Shown: piece after piece, positions 1 through 10,824 of the stretch
Layout of the letters: every line of letters begins with the position of its first letter
How positions within the stretch are numbered: the first letter of the stretch is position 1
Source: Cocos nucifera
Lineage: Eukaryota > Streptophyta > Magnoliopsida > Arecales > Arecaceae
DNA length: 64,000 nt
Reading direction: 5' to 3'
NCBI GenBank assembly: GCA_006176705.1
Contig: QRFJ01005920.1
Location: 141,503-205,502 of the forward strand
The notes under the pieces: model-generated
Databases searched by the model: none
Told to the model about the DNA's origin: nothing
Seen by the model: the letters and a program-made list of their open reading frames with translations, nothing else
Translations under genes and position numbers: made by a program

Positions 1-2282
1 ACTCGAGCCTTATTTTTCTCTTTCTTCATGAGACTATGCATGTATCTTTCAAATAAATACATCCACCTGTACTTGCACTGGATCCCCCATCCTAGTTTCA
101 TATGTCCAGATGAATCATGAGGTACTCCATAGAGTCAAAGAAGCTGGGAGGGAATATCTTCTCCAACTTGCATATGGTCTCTACACTGCTAGCCTTGAGA
201 TTTAAGATATGATCAGTGGATAGTTTAGAAGCACAAATATCTCTAAAAAGAAGGCTAAGGTTGGTCAAAGAACTCCATATGGAGTTGGAAAGGAGATCAT
301 GCCAAGTCAATGGGAGTCATCATTGCATGAATACATAGGTAGTCATGGCTCTTTAGCCCATAAAATCTATAATCTTTGACATTGACACACCGAGCTAGAT
401 TACTTGCATAACCATATAAAAATTTAAGATTTTTATACTATTCACAAATATCCTTCAACTGCTCTCTTGTTAAGGAATAAGATGCTTTCAGCTTCAAAAA
501 TTTTTCAGATGACATCTCAACCAGCTCTAATAGAGGATGCTTGCATATATTCTTCATATCTGCTTGAGCCTTTGGATTGTCTTTTATCTTGCCCTTGACA
601 TTCATAATAGTGTAGAAAATATTATCGAATACATTCTTCTCAATATGCATGATGTCAAGATTATGATGGATCAAATTGGTGGACTAGTAAGATAATTTCT
701 AGAAGATGCTTGGCTTCACCCAATTATAAGTTCTATCGAATCCTCGAAGCTTTTGCTTATCAAATTTAATACCAAATGGGACTTCATCCTAATTAGGATA
801 TCATCTGAAATAGTTCCATACCACTAAGGCACTAGGGTGTATGGTTCTTCTCTATCTTATTCCTCTTGAAACTGTCCCGCTACTTTCAAAAAGAATGATG
901 CTTGGGAAGGAATTGACGATGACAATCAAACCAGTAGGACTTACGACCATGCTCAAGCTAAAATAATTTTATATTCTCCATGCAATATGAACATGCTAGC
1001 TTTCCATGAGTGCTCTATCCTGACAGCATCCCATAAGCAGAAAAATCATCAGTGGTCCACATCAATGCTGTCTTCATTATAAAATTCTACTTCTTCGATG
1101 CATCAAAAGTATGAATGCCATCGAACCATAATAATTTTAGCTTATCAACAAGAGGCCTTAGATATACATCAATGCTTCTACTAGAATATTATGGTCCAAG
1201 AATAAGTAATATAAGAAAGATGTTTTGTTCTTTTATGCACATCTCAGGTGGCAGACTGTATGGGGTAATAAAGACTGGCCAACATGAATAAGAGGCTGCT
1301 GCATGATTGAATGGTGTAAAGCCATCTATAGATAGATATAGCTGAACATTGCATGATTCCTGAGCAAATAAAGAATGACAAGCATCAAATTGCTTCCATA
1401 TCTTGTTATCCGACGAATGACACATCATATCAAAATATTTGAGTGGTTCTTCTTTATGCCATATCATTTGTCTGATAGTACTCTTGGATAAGTAGAGCCT
1501 TTGAAGTCTACGAGTGAGAGGAAGGTATCAAAGAACCTTGTATGGTATGTCCTTCTAATTCCTACCCTCTTGCCTTGGCTTAAATCGATTTGCACCGCAT
1601 AAGCTACATGAGCTCTTCTGTTGGTCCTCTTTATAGAAAAGCATGTAACCGTTATGACATGCATCTATTTTCTCATATTCCATACCCAACCCTTTCACCA
1701 TTTTCTTTGAAGCATAGAAGCTCTCAACAAGCTTCTCATCCTTCGATAGTATTTTTTTTATTATTGCTACTATCCTATCATAACAATTGACCGTCATATT
1801 AAACTCAGCCTTCAAGTTCAATAACTTTAATATAGCTGATAGTACAATGTATGTTTCACATCCCGGCCATAGTGGTTCATCAGCATCTTTCAACATATGG
1901 TAGAAATTACTACTACTAGCTTCTGAATCGTCCTCCACATTTTTGTTAAATTTAGGACCAGACACATCTATAATCATATTTATCATTCTATCTGTGTCTA
2001 TGTCTTGTTCGATTTTAACCTTTGCAACTTTCTCCCATGTCTCTCCATGTAGGTACCAATGCTTATATAAGGCATAAATTCACTCTTATACAAATAGACA
2101 GTAATTATATCATTATCAAACATTTCTATATTGCCACATCTATTACAAGGGCAACGAGCCCATCCTTGATGTAAGAGTGCTACATTCCTAAAAATAAAAT
2201 TATAGAAGTACTCTATACCCTTCCTATATTCAGTAAAAATCTTCTCATCGACTACTCGACGGTCCATCCAACTACGGTACAT
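1..2282 (-). pseudogene. TNP2-like CACTA transposase, decayed and truncated by window edge
   Basis: Minus-strand translation gives, in order, the N-terminal transposase-associated domain (2282-1998; starts MYRSWMDRR, with the Cys pair of RCPCNRCGN), a TNP2 N-terminal stretch (1986-1555), a cysteine-containing stretch near 1000-880 (SYCMEN, then EHGRKSYWFDCHRQFLP), the conserved RLHPSFA/YSCWPV-type block (1467-1189; seen as SYSCWPVFITPYSLPP), the HNLDIMHIEKNVFDNI block (674-438) and the CKLEKIFPPSFFDSMEYL block (310-98). Near position 60 the frame still reads QCKYRWMYLFERY, so the gene continues out of the window. At least five frame changes or stops separate these blocks, so this copy cannot make a full transposase. 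The family acts in the nucleus by binding subterminal repeats and excising the element. Confidence 0.93.
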
Positions 2283-3010
2283 GGTAGACTATCTAAGAAT
2301 TCTATATATAAATAAATATAAGGCAATTACTAAATACTATTTTATCATTCAAAATAATTTATATAGTAAATGCATCCTATCATCAACTAATAGATGAAGA
2401 TAGATCCTATCCCATTCACAAAATGCATTAATTCTATTAATCTATTATAGTAATCAAAAGATATGCAACAAAGGCCGAAAAAAATTTTGGTAGCATTTTT
2501 CTATAGTTCTTCTGTATAGTGAGAACAAAAAAAAATACTGTTTAAAATTTCTTTCGAATCCTCAGCATACCTTTTGATTACTGTAATGACCTATAGAATT
2601 ACTTATATTTTTCAAACTGTCCATAGTGGACAATCAATTAATCAATGTACATATTTTTTTTACCCATATAAAAATAAATAAATATATGGATACATTAGAA
2701 TATGTATATCAATCAACTGATGGATTTATCATTCCATGCAATGCAAATTTTATTAAAATTAATACATAATTAATGCTATCCAGCAATTTCCACTAGTCTG
2801 AGTATGCAGGGCATATGAGGGCTAGATGCCTTGGATTCTAGCTATGACTCAAGGTCTGGGCATGTAGGGCATATCCCGACCCCATGTTTGCAATGCTGCT
2901 CAGCACCTTCTCTCATTCCGAGCACTCTACATGTCGAGACCAAAGTCCCATGCATTTAATTAATTAATTAATTATCTAACTAATTAATTAAATAAATATT
3001 TAATTAAATT
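2283..3010. other. CACTA 5' non-coding region, AT-rich
   Basis: No coding potential is visible. The stretch is AT-rich with long A runs near 2470-2560, a short low-complexity run of TTAA/TAAT units at about 2957-3005, and a CATGCAGGGCATAT-like motif near 2800-2870 that occurs twice (cagggcatatgaggg and tagggcatatcccga). It lies upstream of the minus-strand transposase start and would contain its promoter; I see no convincing TATA box that I would name. Confidence 0.5.
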
Positions 3011-3090
3011 TTAGTGATGGCACTACCTGTCACTAATGTTGTCACTAATACTAGATGACATTAGCCATCGTTAATGCCATTGCTAATTAA
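3011..3090. repeat. CACTA subterminal repeats (left cluster)
   Basis: Short units of the type TTAGTGATGGCA, GTCACTAATG and TTAGCCATCGTTAATG occur in both orientations within about 80 bp. Matching units recur at 22070-22260 on the far side of the copia A insertion. In plant CACTA elements such subterminal repeats bind the transposase; that role is inferred here. Confidence 0.6.
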
Positions 3091-3104
3091 TGCTCAAAAT
3101 GGTA

Positions 3105-3387
3105 GGGATGGGGCTGCAGGAATGGGGCCGCGAGCTGGGGGTGGTGGGGTAGGAGCCACACGGTCAGGTTGGTAGGGATGGGGCCATGGGGAGGTTGGCG
3201 GGGTAGGGGTGGTAGGCTTTGAGGCTACAAAGTAGGAGGTACCAACAGGGTCGAGGCGACCATGGGAGAGGTAGGGTCGGGTTGGTGGGCTCGGGGCTGC
3301 GGCATAGAAGGTGCTGGCATGATTGAGGCAGCCACAGGACAGGCGGAGCGGGGATGGCAGGCTCGAGGCTATGATGTAGGAGTCGCC
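3105..3387. repeat. GC-rich minisatellite in CACTA, left part
   Basis: Diverged units of roughly 60-75 bp repeat the order GGTCGAGGCGACCATGGG, GAGGTAGGGTCGGG, TTGGTGGGCTCGGGGCT and GTAGGAGGT. Copies begin near 3165, 3249 and 3321. GC content is sharply higher than in the surroundings. The array is cut at 3387 by copia A and continues with the same unit at 21666, which confirms that the two sides were contiguous. Confidence 0.75.
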
Positions 3388-4450
3388 TATTAGATGTGTG
3401 CCCTAGAAGCCAGATTGGCGGACACTTGTAAAATACTTTTAGGGATAATTTTATAATTTTGACTATAAATTAATAAAAAAATTATTTTCTATCATAATGT
3501 GTATTTAAAGTATCTATGATATATCCTTTGAGTTAATGATAATGATAATTCATATTTTTAAGAGTTAAAAATTTAAGATATAAATTTTCATAATTAACTT
3601 ATAAATTGCTTCTAATCGTATTATCATCATGAGGATGGTGATCGATCCGGAAGATTGGTGTACGATCTTTTCTTAGGATGGATGAGTCTTGAGTCTACGA
3701 TATGGAGATATCGCAGCAAGAATATAGGTACTCATTAGAGAACGAGGACACTAAGTATGACCACCTCGAGCAGTCATAAAAAAGTATACCTTCTCGTCAA
3801 TGACTAGCTTGATGCTATAGTAGGTGTGTCTGGTTCTTTGATCTGAGGTGCATCAGTAGTTTACCTTGAGGGTGTTATAGTTTGACTACACCATAACTCG
3901 ATCTCGTAGCCATTTAGAATCCTGAGGTGCATATTGGCTATAACATATTCATTGTAGAAATTGGATTGCACCAATAGAAGATCTATCTACCTCATTAGAT
4001 GAGGAGTAGTCCTATGATGATCATGAGATCGAGTCCATAAGCCCATGGCCATGGCAGTGTGAAGATGATAGAAAGAGTTTCTATTAGGATTTCACATTGA
4101 ACTCGAATTGAATGATTCATATGATGGATGTTGGGTTTGATGAGTTCACCTTAACCCTAATCTTATCGAGGCTCAAGATAGAAGAATCTAATCACACAGG
4201 TAGCTACACCAAGAGGTTCGCATTCAGTTTTGATGGGTTGCCACCATATACTGCTAGGTATCACTGGTGGATTTTGAGAGCAATTAGAATGATCCTAATA
4301 ATTAATCATTCTAATTGTGTGAATCAGAAAAATTTTGATCCATCGAAAGATATTTCGATGATGTTGATGATAGAGATTACAATATATCTCATTACCATAT
4401 GAAATTGAACCTAACTGGGCCACAACAATAAGGATTTGAATCTGGATGTC
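3388..4450 (+). repeat. Copia A 5' LTR, first piece
   Basis: It aligns by eye with the start of the 3' LTR at 19383 over its whole length, with mostly transition differences. The terminal TG has become TA. It breaks off at 4450 where gypsy A inserted and resumes at 12445. Confidence 0.92.
4446..4450. repeat. Target-site duplication of gypsy A, left copy (ATGTC)
   Basis: It matches ATATC at 12440-12444 with one transition. The uninterrupted 3' LTR of copia A reads GATTTCATCAATT here (near 20442), which fits a single ATNTC target. Confidence 0.8.
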
Positions 4451-5470
4451 TGATAAATATCATAAATTTATCAATAAAAATATTAATTTATTAATTAATT
4501 TATTTTTATTTTTAAAAATTAATAATCAATTTATATATATTTTTAAGAAATTAATATTTTTATTAATTAAAAAATTAATTAAAAATAATAAAAATAAAAA
4601 ATAAAATATTATTATCAATAAAAAGAGCTCATTTTTCTAGTCATAATATAATAAGTTTGAAATAAATCGAAAGCTAAAATGAATTAGGTATAATTTTTTT
4701 AAAAAAAATTAAAATAAAAAAGATGGCTCAGCCAGCTCATCAAGCCAAGCTGCAAAGCCGCTCAAGCCGGCTCAGCCAGATAAGCTGATTAGTTGGTTCA
4801 TAAAATCAGGCATGGACCGCTAGCTCAGCATCAGACACCCAATCGGAGCATGCCACATGGTGGACCAAGACCGCTAAAGGGTCTACAGGAAATTCATCAT
4901 GGTGTATAGGGGTAAAATGATAATTTCACAGGGCTTGCCATATGCTAATTGGTTGCAGTCTTGCGGTGTGCTTAATCTATGTGGTCCACATGAATAGTAA
5001 TGGTGCGATTGTGTGGCTCAGGTTGATTACGGTGAAGATCCAATAGCTAGGGTTTTTTCCTATTTTGATTCGAATTCAGCCACCTCCCTACGCACGATTC
5101 GAATGGTTTCAGGCGCTCCAAACATCGATCCAATGGCCCATAAGCTTCCAAATCTTGATCCAACGGCAGACGTAAGGTCCTGACTTGATTAAAACACCTT
5201 GAACGTGATCACTAGCTAGATTTGCTCCATCAAGATGCGATCGAACGGTCCACATTCAATGCGACTTGATTTGGGCTTCCAATAATGGTTTTTACGTAAT
5301 TTTGGAGCCGTTTGATCCCCATCTGAACGGCCAGACTTCACCCAAGAGAGCAGAATTCATCTAGATACTATTTTAATCCAAATTTCACTTAGATTTCTTT
5401 ATATTTTGATGATTAAAATGGCCCTTAGTCCCATATTGCCTGTAGCAAGGATCTCCAATCCTCCTAACTC

Positions 5471-5479
5471 TATTTAAAG
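5471..5479 (+). promoter_or_regulatory. TATA-like box in gypsy A 5' LTR
   Basis: TATTTAAAG is conserved in the 3' LTR at 11838-11846, with the same CTCCTAACTC context. Promoter role is inferred from sequence and LTR position. Confidence 0.55.
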
Positions 5480-5813
5480 GACTCTAGGCCTCCAAATCAA
5501 ATTGTCTTCGGTCATGAGAAGAAGTTTGGTAAAGATTAGAGCCATACTTGGGTTAGAGGTTGCCTTAAGACAACGGGTGCTGTGAAGAAGAGCTAGCTTC
5601 TATACCATCTCAATGCTGATGTCGATCCAAGATCAAGATCAGCTACTTTTATTTTATTTTTTTTTTCTTTTTAAATTTTATATATTTAAATATTGAATTA
5701 AATTTTTAATTAATATAAATTTATTTTTTCAGCTATTTAATTTAGTTTTTATTTTTATTCTAATTTAATTTCTATACTTTAATTATTGCTCTTTATTTTT
5801 ATGCAAGTAGATG

Positions 5814-5838
5814 CTAAGATCTAACTAGTAGATCTTAG
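5814..5838. repeat. Perfect 10-bp inverted repeat in gypsy A LTR
   Basis: CTAAGATCTA, five bases, then TAGATCTTAG. The same palindrome is intact in the 3' LTR at 12175-12199, while the surrounding LTR has diverged. Confidence 0.8.
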
Positions 5839-6087
5839 TACCAAGTTTAATTTTTTATATCTTTTAATTTTTACTTTTTATTATATTTTTATTTTTTTAA
5901 ATTTAATTATTTTTTAAAAATATTTTTTTATTTATAAAAATTAAATATTTTAAAATTAAAATACTACCTTCTCTATGGATTTGGCCTAACTCACTACTTA
6001 CTACATATTTTTAAATTATTTAAAAAGTCATAATTAAACTGATAAACATGGTATCTTAATGACAACATCATCCTCTTATCAAACTTT

Positions 6088-6105
6088 TGGCGCTGTTATC
6101 GAAAA
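6088..6105 (+). promoter_or_regulatory. Primer-binding site, tRNA-Asp type (gypsy A)
   Basis: TGGCGCTGTTATCGAAAA lies 6 bases after the 5' LTR. It matches the complement of the plant tRNA-Asp 3' end (TGGCGCCGTTGCCGGGGA) with C-to-T and G-to-A changes only. Asp-primed elements are typical of the Athila/Tat clade. Confidence 0.85.
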
Positions 6106-7622
6106 AGATAAGAGCGTTAAATTTTTTGATTTCTTTAATTTTTTTTATAAAATAATTATAAATAAATTTTTAATTTTTTTAATTTTTTGTAAATAGTGCT
6201 TACTAACTTTTTCTTCTTTATTTTGTAGAAAAGAAGAGAAAAAAAGAGAGAGGAAAAGAACCAAATTAGGGCAAAGAAGAAAACTTTCAATTTTGCTTGG
6301 TGAGATCAACCCTAACCCTAGATCTCTTTTTTTTATTTTTATTATTTATTTTATTTTTAAATTAATTTAAAAAATACCTACTTAAATCTAATTAAAAGCT
6401 TCATGATAAGATTAGAAACTCTAATTGTTTAGAGCATGCATCATATTAATTTTTTTATTTTTTATTTTTTTGATGATTGCTGGAGGCAAGGTAAGCTTCT
6501 TAAGACTCAATTAGTTGCATGCATCTAGTTTAAATTACATAGAACCCCTTGCTTGAAAAAAATTTTTTGGTACATATTCATATTAAACCAAATTAAGGGC
6601 ACAACCCATTAAACAACATAAGATGAGGATTTGATCACCCTTCTTTTGGCCATAAATAATCAATCAGCATCCTGCATTGATCTAAGCCTTTAATTTTAAA
6701 ATTAATTAGACATTAGCCCTAGAAACTTGAAGCTTAATAGGATAAGAAATCCTAAGAGTTGGATCGAATTAGGGTTAGTTAATTTGACTGGTATCTAAGA
6801 TAAGTGATTTAGGGATGACTGGGCTCGAAGGAAAGGTGATTTATAATTGATTCCATTAGCTTACCTAGCCAAACATAATTGGTGTCTAAGATAAGCAACG
6901 GAGGGACTTCCACCAATCTTATACTTATCTAGCTAGTTGATTGGCTGATCCTACACTTGGAGGGCTTGAAGGTGATCTTAGCAGTTATGAGCTATCTAGA
7001 TCTAAGATAATCCTTAGATAGGATTATTTGCCTATCTTGGTTGCTAACCAACATTAAACCTAATTCAAACTAATCTTCTCTCTCTTCTTAGCTCTAGGAT
7101 GCTTTAGAACCTCTTCTTCAGAATTCTTCTTTCTTTCTTCTCTTTTTCAACTCTTCTCTTTCAAAAAAATAAATTAAAATAGATTAAAATAAATTAAAAA
7201 TAATCAAAATTAATAATTAAATAATAAAAATAATTAAAAATAAAAAAATAATTTAAAAAATTAAAATAAATAAAAATTATAAAAAATAAATAAAAATAAA
7301 TAAAACTATAATAAAATAATAAAATCATTAAAAAATCATTATTTTTTTTAAAAATAATAATATAATAATAATTCTAAAAAATAAAAAATTCTAAAAAATA
7401 AAATAATTATATAAAAATTAAAAATTATAAAAAATTTTAAAAAATAATAAAAAAATAATAAAAAAATTAAAAAAAATTAAAAAATAATAAAAAATCTAAA
7501 AAAATTTTGGACCACACGTTATGGTTGCATTAATACATGCACAGTAGAAAATCACTTTTACTGATCTAATTGAATCTAATCATAAAATTGAATGGCTGAG
7601 CCATATTAAACCTAATAATCAA
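6106..7622 (+). other. Gypsy A 5' untranslated leader
   Basis: No long coding frame is visible. At 6790-6954 it has two copies of a motif module (GGTRTCTAAGATAAG ... CTTACCTAGCC and ACTTATCTAGC) also seen in gypsy E and in the copia leaders. From about 7146 to 7505 there is nearly pure A/T sequence built from AAATAAAAT-like units. A pyrimidine-rich stretch at 7075-7165 precedes it. Confidence 0.7.
7146..7505. repeat. Low-complexity A/T-rich tract
   Basis: About 360 bp made almost only of A and T, with units such as AAATAATAAAAA and AATTAAAAAT. It lies in the gypsy A leader directly upstream of gag. Confidence 0.85.
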
Positions 7623-9420
7623 ATGGCTGAAAATTTTAGAGATCCATCTAAGCAGATGAAGAAATATTTTATTTCTTTCATCTATAATCCATCGACTTGT
7701 ATTCAATTATCTGATATCCATGCTACTCATTATCAGATCAAGCCGACCATAATTCAAATGATTTCATCTTTCTATGGGAATATCAATGAAGATCCTTATA
7801 AGCATCTAGATAAATTTTTAGAAATCTACTATATGGTGAAAATCTAAAATTTGACTGGTGATGCTCTTAGATTAATCTTATTTTCTTTTTCATTAAAGGA
7901 CAAAGCCAAGTACTGGCTTGGCACAATAGGAAGACTAATTAAAACTTGGGTTGAATTGCAACATGAATTTCTTAAAAAATTTTATCCCATAGGTCGAACC
8001 AACACCATGAGGTGAGCTATCACTAAATTTGCTCAGCTTTCAAAAAAACAAATTCATGAGTCATTGGAGAGACCTAAGAAATGTATTAGAAAATGTCCAC
8101 ATCATGGTCTATCTAAGTGGCAAATAGTTCAAACTTTTTATGAGGATTTAGGATACCAGTATAGATAGATGATAGATGCATCATATGGAGGTACATTTAT
8201 GAATAAAAGTGAGGACAAAGCCTATGCCCTATTTAAAATCCTGAGTGAAAATTTAATTAACTATGCTTCGTTATCTTTCTATCAAATCTAGGTAGGAATC
8301 CATGAATTTAAACATCTAAAATCTAGTTCCAAGGCTGATTTAAATTTGATAAATAAAATGGACTTTCTTGCCTAGAAATTAAATCAACTCCTAATCCTAG
8401 GTCAACAATCTCTTATACAATTCACATCATCTTCTAATTATCAGAAGATTTGTTCAATCTATGCTAGCCCAACCCATCATGTGAGTGAATATTCTATGGC
8501 TGCACAGTTTTTACCTTTCATCCAAGAATAAGTTCAAGCTGCACAAGGCTACTCCAAGTTGGTTAATGATCCTTTTTCAAATTCATATAACCCAGATTGG
8601 AGAAACCACCCTAATTTTTGTTGGATACCCCAACAGACTCAGGCTCAGATCTAATATCAAAATTATGCTTATAATAGTGGTCAGCCTAGTCAGTCCACTC
8701 AGTCATTATATTATAATCAGCCATCATACCGATCTTCTCAACATACTAATCTAGTTGATGATAGATTTAATCAATTTCAATAATTAATTCTAACTCAACA
8801 AGAATTTATCTTCAGGCTAGAAGCTCAAATAGGATAATTAGCTGAGTCAAACATGAGGAGAAACCTAGATCAATTATCGAGCCAATCGAATCTTATAAAC
8901 AAGCCATCTATTATCCACCAACCACCTGGACCTAATTATCAATCCAATGTCCCACTTATGAATTCTCAATTTGAGAATGCCAAAGAAATTTTTGAATTTA
9001 AAAGTTATAGGATTCTTATGAATCCATACTAAGATCAGATGAGAGACGCTAGCACTGGTATTAGCCAAAATAAGAATGTAGGAAAATAGGTTAGTACTGA
9101 AGCTAATCACATAGAAGAACTTGAGCCTGAAACTAGTACTGATGTTGGTTCCAATTTAAATGAGATAGATAAAGAGGAGAAGAGAATAGATAATTTACTC
9201 GAGACCTATGAACCAAAAATTATGTTTCCTTCACCCCTAAAAGCTGGTTTTTCTTATAAAAACCAAGAGGCATGTAATGAAGTATTAATGAAGTCATTTA
9301 AATAAGATCATATTAATTTATTCCCATAACTAAACTCATCTTTAGTCACCCTTCCAGTACCCAGTGCATTAAACTCAACTCCTAACCTAAAAACTTAATT
9401 TATGAGTATTTTAGAAGAGC
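7600..9420 (+). pseudogene. Athila-like gag (gypsy A), decayed
   Basis: The first readable segment (7623-7847) contains FYGNINEDPYKHLDKFLEI, matching the gag core FxGxxxEDPxxHLxxF of Athila-like elements. Downstream, after one frame change, come KDKAKYWLGT and WVELQHEFLKKFYPIGRTN, the next conserved gag blocks. Near 8580 the frame reads NPYNPDWRNHPNFCW, the usual glutamine-rich tail with a WxNHPNFxW motif, then a QQEFIFRLEAQIG coiled-coil-like segment. Several TAG/TAA/TGA codons interrupt the frame. Gag would form the cytoplasmic particle. The gag start is uncertain and may be upstream. Confidence 0.82.
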
Positions 9421-10810
9421 AAATAGGAGAAATTCTTGACAAACAAGGGTTTGAGAATAGGGTCACATATTATATTCTCAAAATTAACAATGAATATATC
9501 AATAAAGAGATCATAAGCTATCTTCCTAAGATTAATAATCCAAAATTATTAAAAATTTGTCAATCTAGTATTTGATATAGAATAGTTATGCTGCATTATA
9601 TCTGGCTAAAGATGGTAAACTTAGTGCTTGTTGGAAGGTAACCCAATATTTAGTTTTTTTTAATCTAATCTATCTTTTTAGTTTTTTTTTTGGAGATATT
9701 TTGAATAAGTTGGAGGGAGAGTCAAATTTCAAAGGCATGTGCTGGACCATATACACATTGAGTTAGGTGTATTTTTTTATTTTCTTTATTATATCCTTTA
9801 TTTTTTCTTCTCCATTGAGGATAATGTCAATTAAGTTGAGGGAGAAGAATAATAAAAATTTTTAAATTTTGAAGTCCTCGAAGAAGTTAGTATTTAGTAT
9901 TTAGACATCTGATTATACTTAAGAATTAAGTTGAACTAAGTATTTTTTTAAAAAAAATTGATGCATAGATCAAAAAATTTGTGAGATATTAAGGGACCAA
10001 GTATTAAGAAAACTCAGTAAATAGTTAAGTCTAGAATATAAATAATTTTTTTTTAAGCACTTTTGATTTTTTGTACCAGCATCAAAAAAAAGTCTACTTT
10101 TTATGGGCTTGTGTAAGGTAACTATATATTTTTTTATATTAAAAAAAATATAAAATAAAATAGTTTTTAAGTACTTCTTACTGAATAATCGGACCTCTTT
10201 GTCTAAGCAAGTATTGAGTTTTGCATCAAAAGATGGGAAGGATAAAGAAGCTCATTGTAAAGCTAGTCTTAACTTGTAGCCTATTTGATTTGAGCTAGTA
10301 AGTCTGAGGGATATTTTATATCTAGTATCCTAAAGTCAACTTGATTTGATAGTTATTGGCCTAAGACTCGCTATATGGACTAAATAAAAAGCTTAAGAGA
10401 TTAAGGCACTCAATACTGGTACAACATTAAAAAAACTAAAAAATTATATTAATTTTCTATCGAGTAATCAGATCTCATTACCTAAGCAATGATATTTGCA
10501 TCAAAAAATAGATAATATGAATAAAAAAATTTTAATAAATGAAGGACGGAAAGTAGCAATACATTTGCCCATATGAAAGTTTAAATGATTCAGAGATAAA
10601 GATAGAGATAATAGAAAAAGTTTTAAAAAATTTAATATTTTTTACTTAATTTTTATATTAATAAGTATTAATATCCTAATGATATGCCTCACTTATGCTC
10701 TATTGAATATCAATGGCCATTTTGAAAACTACTTCGATAAAATTTGGAACTCTAAAGTTAAAAGATATCTAAAACTAAATTCTTTCTTTACTCAAGGACA
10801 AGCAAAGCTT
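9421..10810 (+). other. Gypsy A post-gag region without pol, and 3' untranslated part
   Basis: After the gag tail there is a short stretch of coding-like sequence (EEQIGEILDKQGFENRV), then near 9600-9650 a motif GCTTGTTGGAAGGTAACCCA. The equivalent motif in gypsy E lies just after integrase (minus strand near 55210). No RT, integrase or protease signature is present. The remainder to 10810 is non-coding and AT-rich, with a repeated GTAATCRGATCTCATTACCTAAGCAA-like motif seen near 10190 and 10460. Confidence 0.7.
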
Positions 10811-10824
10811 AAGTTGGAAGGATG
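10811..10824 (+). promoter_or_regulatory. Polypurine tract of gypsy A
   Basis: AAGTTGGAAGGATG lies directly before the 3' LTR start TGATAAGTATC. Gypsy E has AATTGGAAGATG at the same place on its own strand, supporting a shared lineage. Confidence 0.75.

Larger units (their letters stand above)
1..3387 (-). mobile_element. CACTA (En/Spm-type) DNA transposon, 5' part in minus orientation (left segment)
   Basis: The segment holds a TNP2-type transposase on the minus strand, an AT-rich non-coding stretch, subterminal short repeats and a GC-rich minisatellite. This order (coding region, then repeat-rich subterminal DNA) is known for plant CACTA elements. The element continues past the left edge, so the 3' terminus is not visible, and it resumes at 21666 beyond the copia A insertion. 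I did not find an intact CACTA...TAGTG terminus. Assignment to the superfamily is firm because of the transposase; the outer boundary is not established. Confidence 0.88.
4451..6081 (+). repeat. Gypsy A 5' LTR
   Basis: Starts TGATAAATATCATAAATT and ends CTCTTATCA. It has a TATA-like TATTTAAAG at 5471-5479 preceded by CTCCTAACTC, a likely U3 promoter by position, and a 10-bp perfect inverted repeat at 5814-5838. Confidence 0.92.

Noticed and set aside
7146..7505. Possible centromeric or matrix-attachment A/T tract
   Set aside because: Simple low-complexity A/T sequence inside a retrotransposon leader; nothing specific supports such a role.
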